Shown: positions 43,187-53,070 of the stretch, one piece after another
Layout of the letters: every line of letters starts with the position of its first letter
How positions within the stretch are numbered: position 1 is the stretch's first letter
Origin: Pachyseris speciosa
Taxonomy: Eukaryota; Cnidaria; Anthozoa; Scleractinia; Pachyseridae
Length of the DNA stretch: 64,000 bases
NCBI GenBank assembly: GCA_016490735.1
Contig: JAEMWC010000620.1
Span: 340,001 to 404,000, forward strand
Direction of reading: 5' to 3'
Program-made: the position numbers and the translations under genes
Notes under the pieces: model-generated
What the model saw: the letters and a program-made list of their open reading frames with translations, nothing else
Databases searched by the model: none
Told to the model about the DNA's origin: nothing

Positions 43187-44224
43187 TTGTGTTTTAGTAT
43201 TTTTTGTGTATCTGTGTGTTGCCAACCTAAATTGTTATTCATTGGTTTGTACACTGGCCACCTGGTATTTTAACCCTATTAGGTTATTTCAGGCAGACAG
43301 CACGGTCCATTATTATTTTTCATAACTGTATTGGTGAACTCTTTCTTTGTTTGCTCTGGATAAATTAACTTTGTTTAATGGGATTTCTAATGTTTGATGA
43401 ACTGTCGTGTAATTTCAAATGTACATGGAGAAAAGGGGGACTACTCCTTACCCAAAAAAAGATCAAGTTAAGATGGCTACACTGGTTTCTAGCACTTTTC
43501 TTCTGTGTTATTAAGATCAAGAAGTAAATGTCAAAAGAAATATCTTGGCCTTAATTCATATCTAAGTATTTTATTATTGCGTCCTTTTTTTTGGGGGGGT
43601 GCGTATCAGTGGATACACAATTTCTGATTTCTGATTGTCTCATGGAAGGAAATTGTATTCATTGTTAATGATGACCTGAATCGCTATATAACTGATGTGA
43701 TAGTAATTCAAAGAAGCAATCACCAGGATCCTCCACCAATATCTAGTGGCCCTAAGCCCTAACTAAGTAGTCTACATTTCAACAGCCAACCATACCTGTC
43801 ATTAGGAATTGCTCTAAAATAAACAATTCTTGTTAGGAAAGTTTGGTAGCGCTCTATGTTCTCTTTTACATGAAGTATTAATAAAAGGTTATTTGGAGAT
43901 TATATGAAAAAGAAACTGTCTCAATAGTGTTATTCTGCTTTTTCAACAACTCCAAACACAATTTGCAAAGGAATTTACTTACCTTACTCAACAGAACGCT
44001 GCTGTTTTCTTTCTTGGGGGGGGGGGAGGGGCAAACACATGAAAAGGGGTTCATATCTGCTAGCGGTTCAGTGGACTGGGGGGTCCAAATCTGATCCGGA
44101 AGCAGGATACGTGATGTGATAAGCAGATTATATATAAATGCCTGTAAAAAGAATGATAATAATTTTTGAGCTTCGCTTTTAGGCTTGGCTAAATATATAT
44201 ATCATATTTCTGAAATAGTTCATT
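43187..44224. other. Gene-free spacer left of the Polinton block
   Basis: No gene found. Poly-G runs occur at about 43590 and 44020. Confidence 0.35.
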
Positions 44225-44601
44225 ATAAAATTAATGCTTCATTATAATTTGTATCATTCATAGTGAATCTTTTCAAAATATCATAATAGTCCTTTCCAAG
44301 CGACCAACGATGAGGAAATAAAATAATAATACACATAATAAAACACTTTTGATATTTTGGTATGGAATTGTATTATAAATCACCTTCATTCCACTCTTTA
44401 TAACTTTCTCTTCAAATACTCCTTGATGATCATTCCAAATGAATCAAAATAACACAAAATCTTTTTATTTTCATGTGATTGTGCACATGCTACCAAATGT
44501 GTTCCTGTATTTTTGTAATCATTAAGATTGACTGTACAAGGACTGTGGTTAATTGGCATATGTTCATTTCTGGTAAAAATACCCTTTATTTTAATATTCA
44601 T
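44225..44601 (-). pseudogene. Polinton adenovirus-type cysteine protease, partial
   Basis: The ORF from 44601 carries MPINHSPCTVNLND, GTHLVACAQ (catalytic histidine region) and CYFDSFG (aspartate region). It ends at 44398. Coding-like sequence continues in another frame toward 44230, where the catalytic cysteine region is expected, so a frameshift splits it. In Polintons this protease processes capsid proteins. It is the first of a series of minus-strand structural genes. Confidence 0.7.
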
Positions 44602-44639
44602 ATAATTACACCAGTTTTGAAATCAAAATTCAGCTCATA

Positions 44640-45300
44640 TGTTTTTAAATTGTAGATCTACAATATTATTCCTAATAATGGGATATTGTTGAATGGAGAA
44701 TTTTGGCCTGAATTCAAGCCTTGGCCTTTTTTTATTCCCATACTAACTAGATTTTCCAATTACCACCAATAAAAGGAGGAGGATAATATGGCATTAACAC
44801 ATTCGGTTTTGGAGATACATGCAGTCCTTTGTCTTTTCCACTTCCTCTTGCTGAGATTGTTGATGCTGCTCTCTTAGGTACACTCAAGCCTTTATCAAAG
44901 AGCTTTTAAGCCAATTCAATTGCCAATGAATGCCAATGCCATGGAGCGCCCCAAGAAACCCCCCATTGATTTGTTTTTGGTTGGTTGAGATATATTGCAC
45001 CTCCTTTTTGAAGAGCATTCACAATATCTTCTTTTTGTTTGTTTGTGAGCAAATTCTTATGTTTAATTAATTGCTGTATTTTTGAATCAGGTATCAGGAA
45101 CCCACCTTTTGAACGCCTTTTCCAAATATTTTGTTAATTCCCAAAGATCCCAGAGCGGATAAAGCACCTGTCGCTAATGGTGGCATCGCTTTTGATACTA
45201 ATTTTGTGCCCATTCGAAGCATTTTTATTCCAAGAGAAATTAATGATGATTAATGAGATCCACCCTGTTTAACTACTTTTCGTATTTGTATTTTGGTAAT
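44640..45300 (-). pseudogene. Gly/Ala-rich Polinton structural protein relic
   Basis: Frames on minus contain LISLGIKML, then KAMPPLATGALSALGSLG and INKIFGKG, followed after shifts by GGFLGALHGIGI. The alternating glycine and hydrophobic residues suggest an amphipathic membrane-active segment like those of small capsid-associated proteins. It lies between the protease and the major capsid gene, a usual place for such genes in Polintons. Several stops; function is inferred from position only. Confidence 0.4.
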
Positions 45301-45586
45301 TTTAATATCTGAACCAACTTCTTGTTTCATGCTTTTTTCAATTTATTCATTTGAGTTTTGGTTAATATTGATTCATGTGGACTACTTAACTCATCTTTGG
45401 TCAGTCAAATTGTTATTGCTGAATTATTGTTGTAAGCTCTTGAAAGCTTTTCTAATTGCACTTTGGACAATTTTTACTCCATAACAATGATAGGCTGTCA
45501 TTACTCGTGTATAGTGTTACATAATTTTACATGTTATGAAACATATTTAATTAAAAGAAACTATGGGTGCCGTAATGGCTTGAACA

Positions 45587-45662
45587 TATAAGTTGTGGTT
45601 CAAATTTTTTTCTTTGGTTTAAAAATTGTTCAACCAAAATAAAATTTGAACCACAACATATA
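45587..45662. terminator. Long hairpin between structural genes
   Basis: TATAAGTTGTGGTTCAAATT.. (45587-45619) pairs with ..AATTTGAACCACAACATATA (45632-45662), about 30 bp with few mismatches and a short loop. It lies directly downstream of the capsid gene on minus. A transcription end or RNA-stability role is a guess. Confidence 0.5.
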
Positions 45663-45689
45663 TACTTTAATTAGCAATTTTACCACCTT

Positions 45690-46991
45690 AAGCTTTAACA
45701 AGTAGTTTACCGCTTGAAGTGTACAACTCTATCTCTTTTTCGTGAAGAACCAAAGCATTCAAAGTGTAGTTAGTTGCATTAGCTCCATTCAATTCATATC
45801 TGAAAGTCAATGATACAACAGAGTCCTTTGTCTTCTTCGTTTCTTAGGTCAAAATAAATGATTCCAAACAAATTTTTGAAATTGCTTCTATCAATTAATG
45901 CTCCACTAAGAAAGTCATTATAAGCTGAATTATATCTCATAAGTGCTCTGTACAATCTACTCTCTTCATTAGCTGAAATTTCAAGTTGAGCGTAATAAAC
46001 GTTATTATATTACTTATAATTGTGCTTTACTGAAACATCTGTTATTTCCCCCCTATGCTGAATGTCTTGAATGTGAAAATATTTCGCTCTTGATTATTGT
46101 ATGAAGCTGTTAGTACAACCCATAAAGACACATGCCTTGGTCTTCGTATACCTGTACTTATCTGAAAAATGAACTGACAGCCACAATTTGGATTATTTCT
46201 TGATATTCTCTCAAATATACACAGGTTTTTTGGTTTCAGATATTTTTCAAGTTAGTGTATTGTTCATTCCCGCTCCATTAAAAAATTAATTTAGGTCACC
46301 ACAACCTAAATTTAGTTACCAACATTTTTGAATCAGGTGCTGCATTGTACGAAATATGATATTGTTATCATTTGCTAATCGGATTAAAATGCTCATTTTT
46401 AGGTTTGGGTGAAGATTATTTTTGAAGGCTGAAAAATAAGAATATAAATTGAATGGGATGGATATTTTGTTTTCATTGGCACCTTCAGTTAAAGTTTTAG
46501 GCAAAGTAAAACCTTGATTGTATAATCCTTGTGCGGTTCGAGGCTCTGCAGTTCCTGGTTTGGTATCTAGATAAAAAGAATAATCTTTAGCAACTGTATG
46601 GCATATTCTTTGGCATACTTCAAAAGTGATAATACATTTGAACTTTCATTCGCACTTGTGTTATTATAAACAGTAATGCCATTACACTCAACTTGTATTT
46701 CTCTTAGCAAGTGTGTCCGTTTGTTGTTGTACTAAATAAATTTAGATTTCCCACTCCTGCCCCTATTCCAGCGCCATCTTGATCTTGGTCTAATTGCAAA
46801 AGTTTAAATTCACTTCTATGGAACTATTATACGAGTCAATTGGATTGGCTCTGAGCTATTATCCACTAAAAAAAGGGTAATTATCTTTTGTCGATTATTT
46901 GCACCAATATTAGCGTTCAAAGGTGTTTGCAAATCGTAATATGAGTATTCATATCTTTTAACAATTCTGGACTTCGAAAATTTCCGTTCAT
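45690..46991 (-). pseudogene. Polinton major capsid protein, decayed
   Basis: The probable start is the ATG at 46991. Pieces in order include the region near 46900 (LQTPLNANIGANNRQK), then an open segment at 46504-46316 (LPKTLTEGANENKISIPFNL, HPNLKMSILIRLANDNN), and C-terminal stretches near 46000-45700 (YYAQLEISANEESRLYRA, SGKLLVKAKGG). These fit the double jelly-roll major capsid protein of Polintons in order and composition. Stops and shifts occur every 100-200 bp. The gene sits between two small structural genes and the hairpin at 45587. Confidence 0.62.
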
Positions 46992-47054
46992 TATATGATT
47001 AGATAAAAAAATTATCACAAAGTAAATTGTTATTAAACATATTTGATATACTTA

Positions 47055-47345
47055 TATTTATCAGTGTCTTGACTTTGCTGCTTTGCAATTTCTTTTTGTA
47101 AGTCTAATAATGTCATCTCCTTTTACTTCATCTGTAGTTTCAGGCTTGTTTTTAAATTTATCATATATTTTTCACCAATTAATTGCCCTGTTTTTCACCT
47201 ATTTTTTTCTGAACCTTTCTCTATTAATTTTTCTGCGCCCTTCGCGGCAAGTTTTTTGGCTGTTTTGCTTGCAAGTTTTGAAGCTACATTTTTGAAAACA
47301 TCAAATAGATCCTCACCTTGGATATTATATTCACCTGTATCAGGA
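47055..47345 (-). pseudogene. Lys/Ala-rich small Polinton protein
   Basis: Minus-strand sequence reads through EDLFDVFKNVASKLASKTAK and KLAAKAAEKLIEKGSEK, an amphipathic lysine/alanine helix, with at least one frameshift near 47210. Its length (about 95 codons) and place between the capsid and penton genes fit a small virion-associated protein. No catalytic features are visible. Confidence 0.4.
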
Positions 47346-47365
47346 TCTCTTTCTCAACGTTCCAT

Positions 47366-48092
47366 CTACATGATAAGTTTATATAAATTAAACTTCCTTC
47401 AGCATAACAGTTAAAGATATATCTATGTTATTCAAGTGAACTCCTCTGTGTTCATCATCTGTTATGTAGAATGTGACTTCAGTTATTATTGAGTATTTAT
47501 TTTATTCCAGAGATAATTCATTGGTTGGATTTCAAACGGGAGAGATGTTGTAATTGTATTCTTTGAGAAGATATAAAGAACATTTGATATTTTCCCTGAA
47601 ATTATAGATTGACTCAATAGAGAACATCTAATGTACAAATTGTCTATATTATTGCTTATATTGGGAAATTTTATGTCATAACCACTTGTTGTTAATATCT
47701 TTGTCTTATCGAAACCCAGTAAATCTCCAACGTTTCCGCTATTCTTGAAATCAATCCGATAGTTTTCATCCAGCGTTATAAAAACGTTATCTTTGCCAGA
47801 TAATTTTCCAATTTTATTGTGAATATATCGATTGATATCATCATAGTCATAAATACCTGACGGAAATGTAATTGTTTCCCATGATGTTTCTTTGTTTTTG
47901 AAATCTTTAATTTATTGTTAACATATACTGGTCGTATATTATGCGAACTTGCCGTCATGCCAGATAGTGCTTTTTGCTGCTATCCAAAATTAATTCGGGA
48001 ATGAATTTTACAGGGAAATTACCTGGTTTATTATTTTGGTTTTCTATTCTTGCATCAATTGATTTAAAAACTAAAATTCTGTTTACATTCAT
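47366..48092 (-). pseudogene. Polinton minor capsid (penton) protein, decayed
   Basis: It begins at ATG 48092 (MNVNRILVFKSIDARIEN), continues FPVKFIPELILDSSKKHYLAG, then after a shift DINRYIHNKIGKLSGKDNVF, GNVGDLLGFDKT and a C-terminal segment ending in VTFYITDDEHRG near 47450. These agree in order with the single jelly-roll penton protein of Polintons. Its start overlaps the stop of the upstream gene by four bases (48089-48092). Frameshifts near 47950 and an in-frame stop near 47500 disable it. Confidence 0.58.
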
Positions 48093-49081
48093 TTACAATA
48101 TATATCTATTATACATTTGTGTTTTGGCATATTGGAAAGTATATTAAGATCACTGAAGATCCTCACAGCATTCATACTGTATTTTTTTAGGATTATATAC
48201 CTTTTGGTGATTAAATTTATAAGCGATTTATCACTATCAGCCTTATAAACCAATTTACCACCACGATATCCATTAAGTTTCATTTCATTCATTATTTTTG
48301 GGACATCAATGACAAGTCCACCATATTTCCTGTTTTGAATTTTGTAAGCATTTCTTTTTGGTTGTTTATATTTTCTTAATACGCCTTCGCCCATGTATTT
48401 TGGAGCTGCTTTTATATGTTCCAATCTTGTCAAACAGTCTTTGAAAATATCAATATTTTCTCATTGCGTGAATAAGTTGTTTTTTCAGTTTTTGTCAGTT
48501 TTGCTAGTGGTTTACCTTGTTTTATTGAATGACCTTTGATATAATTTTGAGAACGTTTTACTTTTTTGGATTTTTTTCATTACATCATGAACAATTTTTT
48601 GTTCTTTCAGAATCTCAGATGGTAAATCAATACCTTTATCTTCCAATAAAGTTCTGTATTCTTCATTAATACCTTTATCCAGATTAAAAATTCTTTATTT
48701 TCCACCTGTACCTGGTTTTGTTCTTCCTCTTCCTCTTCTTCCTTCTCTTCGATCTCTTCTTCTTCCCCTTCATCCCATTCAAGTTCGGGTAATGGTTTAC
48801 TATAATAAGTACTTGCCTTTTTTGTATCATATTCTATAGCCTGAACAATTTTCTCTTCGTTGTCCTTCGATTGTTCAATTAATTTATCCTGTTTCTAATC
48901 CGTCTTTTCTCTGTTGTCCAATTAATGGCTCTCGTAATGTCTTAAAATAATCACTCATCACAATAGCACGCCCGCCTTCCTTACTTTTTATTTCATTTTT
49001 CACTTCAGGAACTGCTTTGGCAATTTTATAGCTATCATATTCTGAATTTGCATATATTTTTTGAACTCTGTTAATATCCAT
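48089..49081 (-). pseudogene. Conserved Polinton gene of unknown function
   Basis: The N-terminal segment 49081-48884 (MDINRVQKIYANSEYDSYK, KEGGRAIVMSDYF) and the C-terminal segment 48433-48089 (LEHIKAAPKYMGEGVLRKYK, NRKYGGLVIDVPKIMNEMK, NAVRIFSDLNILSNMPKHK) share one strand. They are joined by an acidic Glu-rich stretch (48800-48700) and decayed sequence. I recognise the block as recurring with Polinton genes but cannot assign a role. It is divergent from the ATPase gene, with about 70-80 bp between them. Confidence 0.5.
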
Positions 49082-49117
49082 TATATAAGTATGTTACACA
49101 CTTAATCTGCCGAAATG

Positions 49118-49142
49118 ACACTTATCTTTATAAATAAGTGTC
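49118..49142. promoter_or_regulatory. Inverted repeat between divergent Polinton genes
   Basis: GACACTTAT and ATAAGTGTC form a 9-bp palindrome with a 7-base spacer. Both divergent genes (minus to 49081, plus from about 49150) would be read from this gap, so a shared regulatory site is possible. Confidence 0.35.
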
Positions 49143-49149
49143 AAAACAA

Positions 49150-49743
49150 CACTTATTTTAAGGTTAAACAATTTTTTAGACGAGGATTTCAGAGTTCTTA
49201 TTACAGGGCAAAGTCGATGCGGAAAGACATACTCTAATGAATATGTCGAGAACACCACTAATGTATTATGACCTGCAAAATATACGTGGATACACCAAAC
49301 AATCTTCAAGAAAAAATACAGGATCTTCAGTCACTGATGGACAAAATATCTGAAAAGATTGGTTATCCTATATTGGAAATTGGAACAGCGGATGATATTA
49401 AAAACACAGCAGAATATCCCAACAACAAGCGTAAAATTGTCATTTTTGATGATCTAATTAACGCACCTGAGAAAACAAAATAAAATAGCCAATCCCTTCA
49501 CAGATGGACGTCATCATAAGACAAGTAATTTATTTGAACCAGAGTTACTGATGTACCACAGAAAATTATATTAAACTGCAGTCATATGTTATTATACCCG
49601 TCTACTACCAAAAATCATTTGAATCTCATTGCAAAAGAAAATCTAATTGATCCTAGTTTATTCAATAAATTAGGTGCATATGAATTTCTGTTTGTGGACA
49701 AAGAAAATAAAAGTGGGCAGAAACATTTTGATGAATTAATATA
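49150..49743 (+). pseudogene. Polinton genome-packaging ATPase (FtsK/HerA type), decayed
   Basis: LDEDFRVLITGQSRCGKT contains the Walker A site, with Arg where Gly is usual (GQSGCGKT). A frameshift near 49265 leads to an open segment 49268-49483 with GYPILEIGTADD and KIVIFDDLI (Walker B). Later pieces read ILNCSHM and YEFLFVDKENKSGQKHFDEL up to 49743. The order matches the ATPase that drives DNA into Polinton capsids. At least three frameshifts and a 100-bp scrambled part near 49490-49560 disable it. Confidence 0.68.
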
Positions 49744-49879
49744 ATTTAATATTATATATTGATGGGAATATGAAATAGCATTGACAAGTTTACAAATATT
49801 AACATTTCTGAATATATTAGAAGCACTAGCCAAAAGTTACTACACTAAATTTTTTGGCTAATGCTTCTAATCTAAGCGT

Positions 49880-50103
49880 TGTATAAATTTTATTATCAGA
49901 AGTTCTGGTGTTGGTTGTTAGTGGCACAATATCCGGCGGAAAAACTCTTAATCCCATTGTGTTAGGTACTATTTCAGGAGATGGTTTATTGCTCAAAACA
50001 TTCACCCAAAATTAAGGATTACACAAAGAACATCGAAATGTCCAAATTTGCTTATACAACATATTCAAGCAAACTTCATGAGTTAAGAAACTTTGTTTTG
50101 TGA
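49880..50103 (+). pseudogene. Hydrophobic Polinton late protein, shorter copy
   Basis: Frames hold the NIEMSKFAYTTY block and parts of a hydrophobic glycine-rich segment. The same gene is better preserved at 56582-57042. Decayed by frameshifts, with a deletion of the C-terminal third. Confidence 0.5.
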
Positions 50104-50110
50104 CGCATTC

Positions 50111-50127
50111 AAGGGAAAAATCCCTTT
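50111..50127. terminator. Hairpin between convergent Polinton genes
   Basis: AAGGGAAAAATCCCTTT forms a short perfect stem just after the plus-strand gene and before the end of the minus-strand VLTF3-like gene. The same motif in the same place occurs at 57134-57148, and a relative at 51298-51313. Confidence 0.55.
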
Positions 50128-50204
50128 GTCTGACCTTTAGTCTCAAAGCTTTGATAATCACGCAACGTGTCACTTATTGATAACTTTGTGAATATCATGC
50201 TTAA

Positions 50205-50720
50205 TCAACCCGTAAGCCTCATTCCACCACTGATTATAAATTTCAGTGTTTTGTTATTTTGATGTTATCATGTGGTAACTTCATTATTTGAAATTTTCTT
50301 CGAATCAAACAATTGATGCTTATCATACGTTTAGGATCACCGCTTACTTCCGGTATCACTTTGTGGATCAGTTCAAAGATTTGTCTATCCTTTATCCTTT
50401 GTCTGTTTTCATAATTAATTTTAATACCATGCTTTTCATTTATTCGATTCAAAATGTTCTCAATATGGTACTTATGATGTGATTTCCTCCTGAGTCTATA
50501 AATATTGTCATAAAAATCAATATAACCATACACTAAATTATAACAGTCTACCACACCGCAGTTTCGACAGACAATCATTCCATTGTCATTAATTAATTAT
50601 TTATTCTGACAACAAAGTTCATTTTTCTTTAGTCACATAATCTGACAATTGTTGATGACAAAATGGGCAAGTGAACTCTCCCATATTCTTATGTTCATTA
50701 TCAATAACAGAATTACAATT
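50205..50720 (-). pseudogene. VLTF3-like late transcription factor, Polinton copy 1
   Basis: A zinc-ribbon N-terminus is split over two frames: FTCPFCHQQLSDYV (about 50680-50620), a frameshift, then MIVCRNCGVVDCYN from 50578. The open frame to 50243 carries HHKYHIENILNRINEKHGIK and KVIPEVSGDPKRMISINCLI, the helical core typical of poxvirus-type late transcription factor 3 relatives. Such factors occur in large DNA viruses and some Polintons, where they are presumed to activate late genes. The C-terminal end lies in another frame beyond 50243. A second copy is at 57180-57690. Confidence 0.6.
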
Positions 50721-50767
50721 CATTAGATATATATGAGTACAGATTATATTCTTATTTTGTTACCATG

Positions 50768-50940
50768 TGACGTCACGCCACAGCTGTGGCGCTTATTATA
50801 ATTCACATGTGTCGCAAGCACAGTCTATTTCATGTGTCCAAAGTAAATCAACCACATATGACGTCACGCCACAGCTGTGGCGCTCATTATAATTCACACG
50901 TGTTGCAAGCACGGTCTGTTTTGTGTGTCCATAGCAGTGC
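50768..50940. repeat. 91-bp direct repeat with nested palindromes
   Basis: TGACGTCACGCCACAGCTGTGGCGC starts at 50768 and again at 50859, followed in both by TATTATAATTCACA..GTGT.GCAAGCAC. Each copy contains the perfect palindromes TGACGTCA and GCCACAGCTGTGGC. Confidence 0.8.
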
Positions 50941-50984
50941 TGCCTCTCTATGACCCCCTTTTTTACATTAATTTTTTTTTCCAG

Positions 50985-51055
50985 CACAGGCTAAGCTGGT
51001 GTTTGGAACCACCAACCTCCCGCTTGAAAGGCCGGCACTTATGCTCTGTGCTAAC
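50985..51055 (-). repeat. Possible tRNA-Glu-like repeat
   Basis: On minus, TGGTGGTTCCAAACACCA forms a T arm and CCGGC-CTTTCAA-GCGGG a near-complete anticodon arm (anticodon TTC). The D arm and acceptor are weak. It is best seen as a degraded tRNA-derived repeat. Confidence 0.3.
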
Positions 51056-51059
51056 TGCC

Positions 51060-51555
51060 AAGCGGTAACAGTTTGGGGGTTTTTCCCATGTTCACTAATG
51101 CATTCATAAACAGGAAGTGCTCTGTCGGTGTAGCGTGAAAATGGCACTTTTTTCTGAGAATACCATGCTATGTGATTTCGGCATCTTGTCACTGACATAC
51201 ATTTGTACAAACTTTACTGATAAACTTTACTAACAAACTTTACTTCACTGACAAACTTTACTTATAAACTTAACTGGCGAACACTATCATATGACTCAGA
51301 GGAAAATCCCTCTTTCTGAGAATTGTCACGCTATGATGATTTCGAACAATGACCTTGAAATAAACTGCGTCTGGCTATTAAAAATTATATATATATACAT
51401 ATATAATGAGAATATTGGAAATTAATCTAACTTCATACACTGCTAAACCTGGGTATTTTCGATTATACTTCCATCCATCAAAAAATATAATCATCATAAT
51501 CAGACGTTCAAAATAAAAAAGAGTACTTTTACTCTAACATATTATAGTTTATATA
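51060..51555. other. Gene-free spacer with a Polinton hairpin
   Basis: Local repeats of AAACTTTACT(T) lie at 51210-51275, and AGAGGAAAATCCCTCT, similar to the Polinton intergenic hairpin, at 51298-51313. No gene is seen. Confidence 0.45.
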
Positions 51556-51559
51556 CTAC

Positions 51560-52041
51560 TGTCGGTTTAATAACTCTTTTCTTCAAACTAAATCCGCTTT
51601 TAAAAAACAGGTTTTAAACTCTAGGAAGCATCAGTGGGGCACAATTGTTTATCCAGATATCGATGACACATGGTTTTGTAAAGTCTGTAATGTTTATTTT
51701 CGTATTGAGCAAATGAATGAACATAAAGCATCTAACTAACATCTTTTTGAAGAGTAAAATCTTATTGACTCAAGTTAAAATATTTATCTAACCATATAAT
51801 ATATAAGCGTATTCAGGAAAAAATTCCTGCCTTTTCGCCGTAATGGCCAAAAACATTCCTGTGGTTCTGGCCATTAAAAATATTTTTCCATAGAGGTAGA
51901 CCAGCATCTCCCAATCGTGAATGAAAAAATAAAGAAATAGTCAATGAATATAGTGAAAAAGTATTCAAATTAGGCTACGACAAAAGAGTTGTGAAATTTG
52001 TTGATAATGATTGTATTGATACTTTACCTTATGGTTATTAA
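51560..52041 (+). pseudogene. Polinton coding relic (zinc-binding segment and PolB-adjacent tail)
   Basis: An early part reads HQWGTIVYPDIDDTWFCKVC and EQMNEHKASN, a CxxC..H pattern. After decayed sequence a clear frame gives IVNEYSEKVFKLGYDKRVVK and FVDND, ending at TAA 52039-52041. This second part is homologous to 7010-7100 on the opposite strand beside the PolB relic. It therefore probably belongs to the polymerase gene or its neighbour in this Polinton family. Confidence 0.45.
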
Positions 52042-52049
52042 TGACTTTT

Positions 52050-52479
52050 GAAAACCGTTAAGGACGCCGTTGAAAGAAAAACATATAGTTTCCTCAAATG
52101 TTTTCTGTCATATTTATTTCCATAATATATGAAATAAAAATAACCTTCATGGAGGGAGTAGAAATGTACAGGTCTACAAAGAAGTTGGCTGCGAGCTGCC
52201 GTGTAGTCCCGTACATTACTACTTTTGTTAATGGAGCCCTTTTTTCCAGCAACACCCTCATCCACATAAGCCTCGGCTAGGACCGTTCTCGAGCCTTTAC
52301 TTTGCCATTCGCCTTTGCAAACGTATTCAAAGTGTTCCCTTATTATCTCTGACTTCTCAGCCACTTCAATAGAATGCTTGCACACCCTGTCCGCTTTAAG
52401 ACTTGGGTACTGACGTGAAACGTAACGCTAGTTAACGTTGCATTCTACTCATCCGTGTTTAGCTGACTTAGAAGCAACT
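52050..52479. other. Gene-free spacer
   Basis: The 115-codon minus-strand ORF at 52385-52038 shows no family features and I treat it as chance. Confidence 0.35.
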
Positions 52480-52960
52480 TAAAATGTAACAGGTATGCCT
52501 TGCTGAGAGGTTTGTTTCTTCTTGTTGCCAGCAGGCGAGTTAAGAGTTATGATATACAACAAAAACGATTAACAAATGTCGGGGGAGGTGTTAACAGTCA
52601 AGATTGTGTCACAAAACACCAACTCGAAACCACAACAGCTGATTTTTTGGATAAAACAAAGGGGTTGAGTTATTCTTGCGCCTGTTGCCATGAACGAATT
52701 GATCGGCATAAAGGAAAACCCCCAGTTTGATCATTCGGCGGTTAATCGAAATTATGTAAGAAACACCCTTTTAAAAATGCATATTGATTGAGACATTGAT
52801 ATGCACATATTTGCTTTTAGATATAAATGATAATGATTCGGCTGCCAATATAAGATATGTAAAGCAGAAAACCGCAAACATCATACCTCTAACATCAGAC
52901 CGATCTTATCATTTCGGAATTAATCATGCCAAATCTGTGAATTAAATATGGCTACTAATA
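52480..52960 (+). pseudogene. Polinton fibre-like protein, 5' part
   Basis: GVNSQDCVTKHQLETTTADF and, after frameshifts, NDSAANIRYVKQKTANI recall the repeated (D)AVNKxY units of phage- and virus-type fibre proteins. The frame is interrupted near 52730 and 52830. The Penelope-like element starts 4 bases beyond, and matching fibre-type sequence resumes after it at about 55500. The two pieces are therefore read as one gene split by that insertion. Confidence 0.45.
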
Positions 52961-52963
52961 TTC

Positions 52964-53038
52964 ATTACAAAAATGAGTGATATTACACGACGTTTCGAAG
53001 TCATCTTGACTTCATTTTCAAGTGATAAATGTAACGGT
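52964..53038. repeat. Left inverted terminal arm of the Penelope-like element
   Basis: 75 bp containing GAAGTCATCTTGACTTC, itself a 7-bp stem with a 3-base loop. On the opposite strand GATGACTTCGAAACGTC recalls parts of a hammerhead ribozyme core (..GATGA..GAAAC..GTC), but no complete fold was established. Confidence 0.8.
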
Positions 53039-53070
53039 TTTTTCAGCTAACTTGCTCGCTTCTTCGATAC

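Noticed and set aside
51298..51313. Bacterial-type intrinsic terminator
   Set aside because: The context is eukaryotic, and the matching motifs at 50111 and 57134 belong to Polinton gene junctions.
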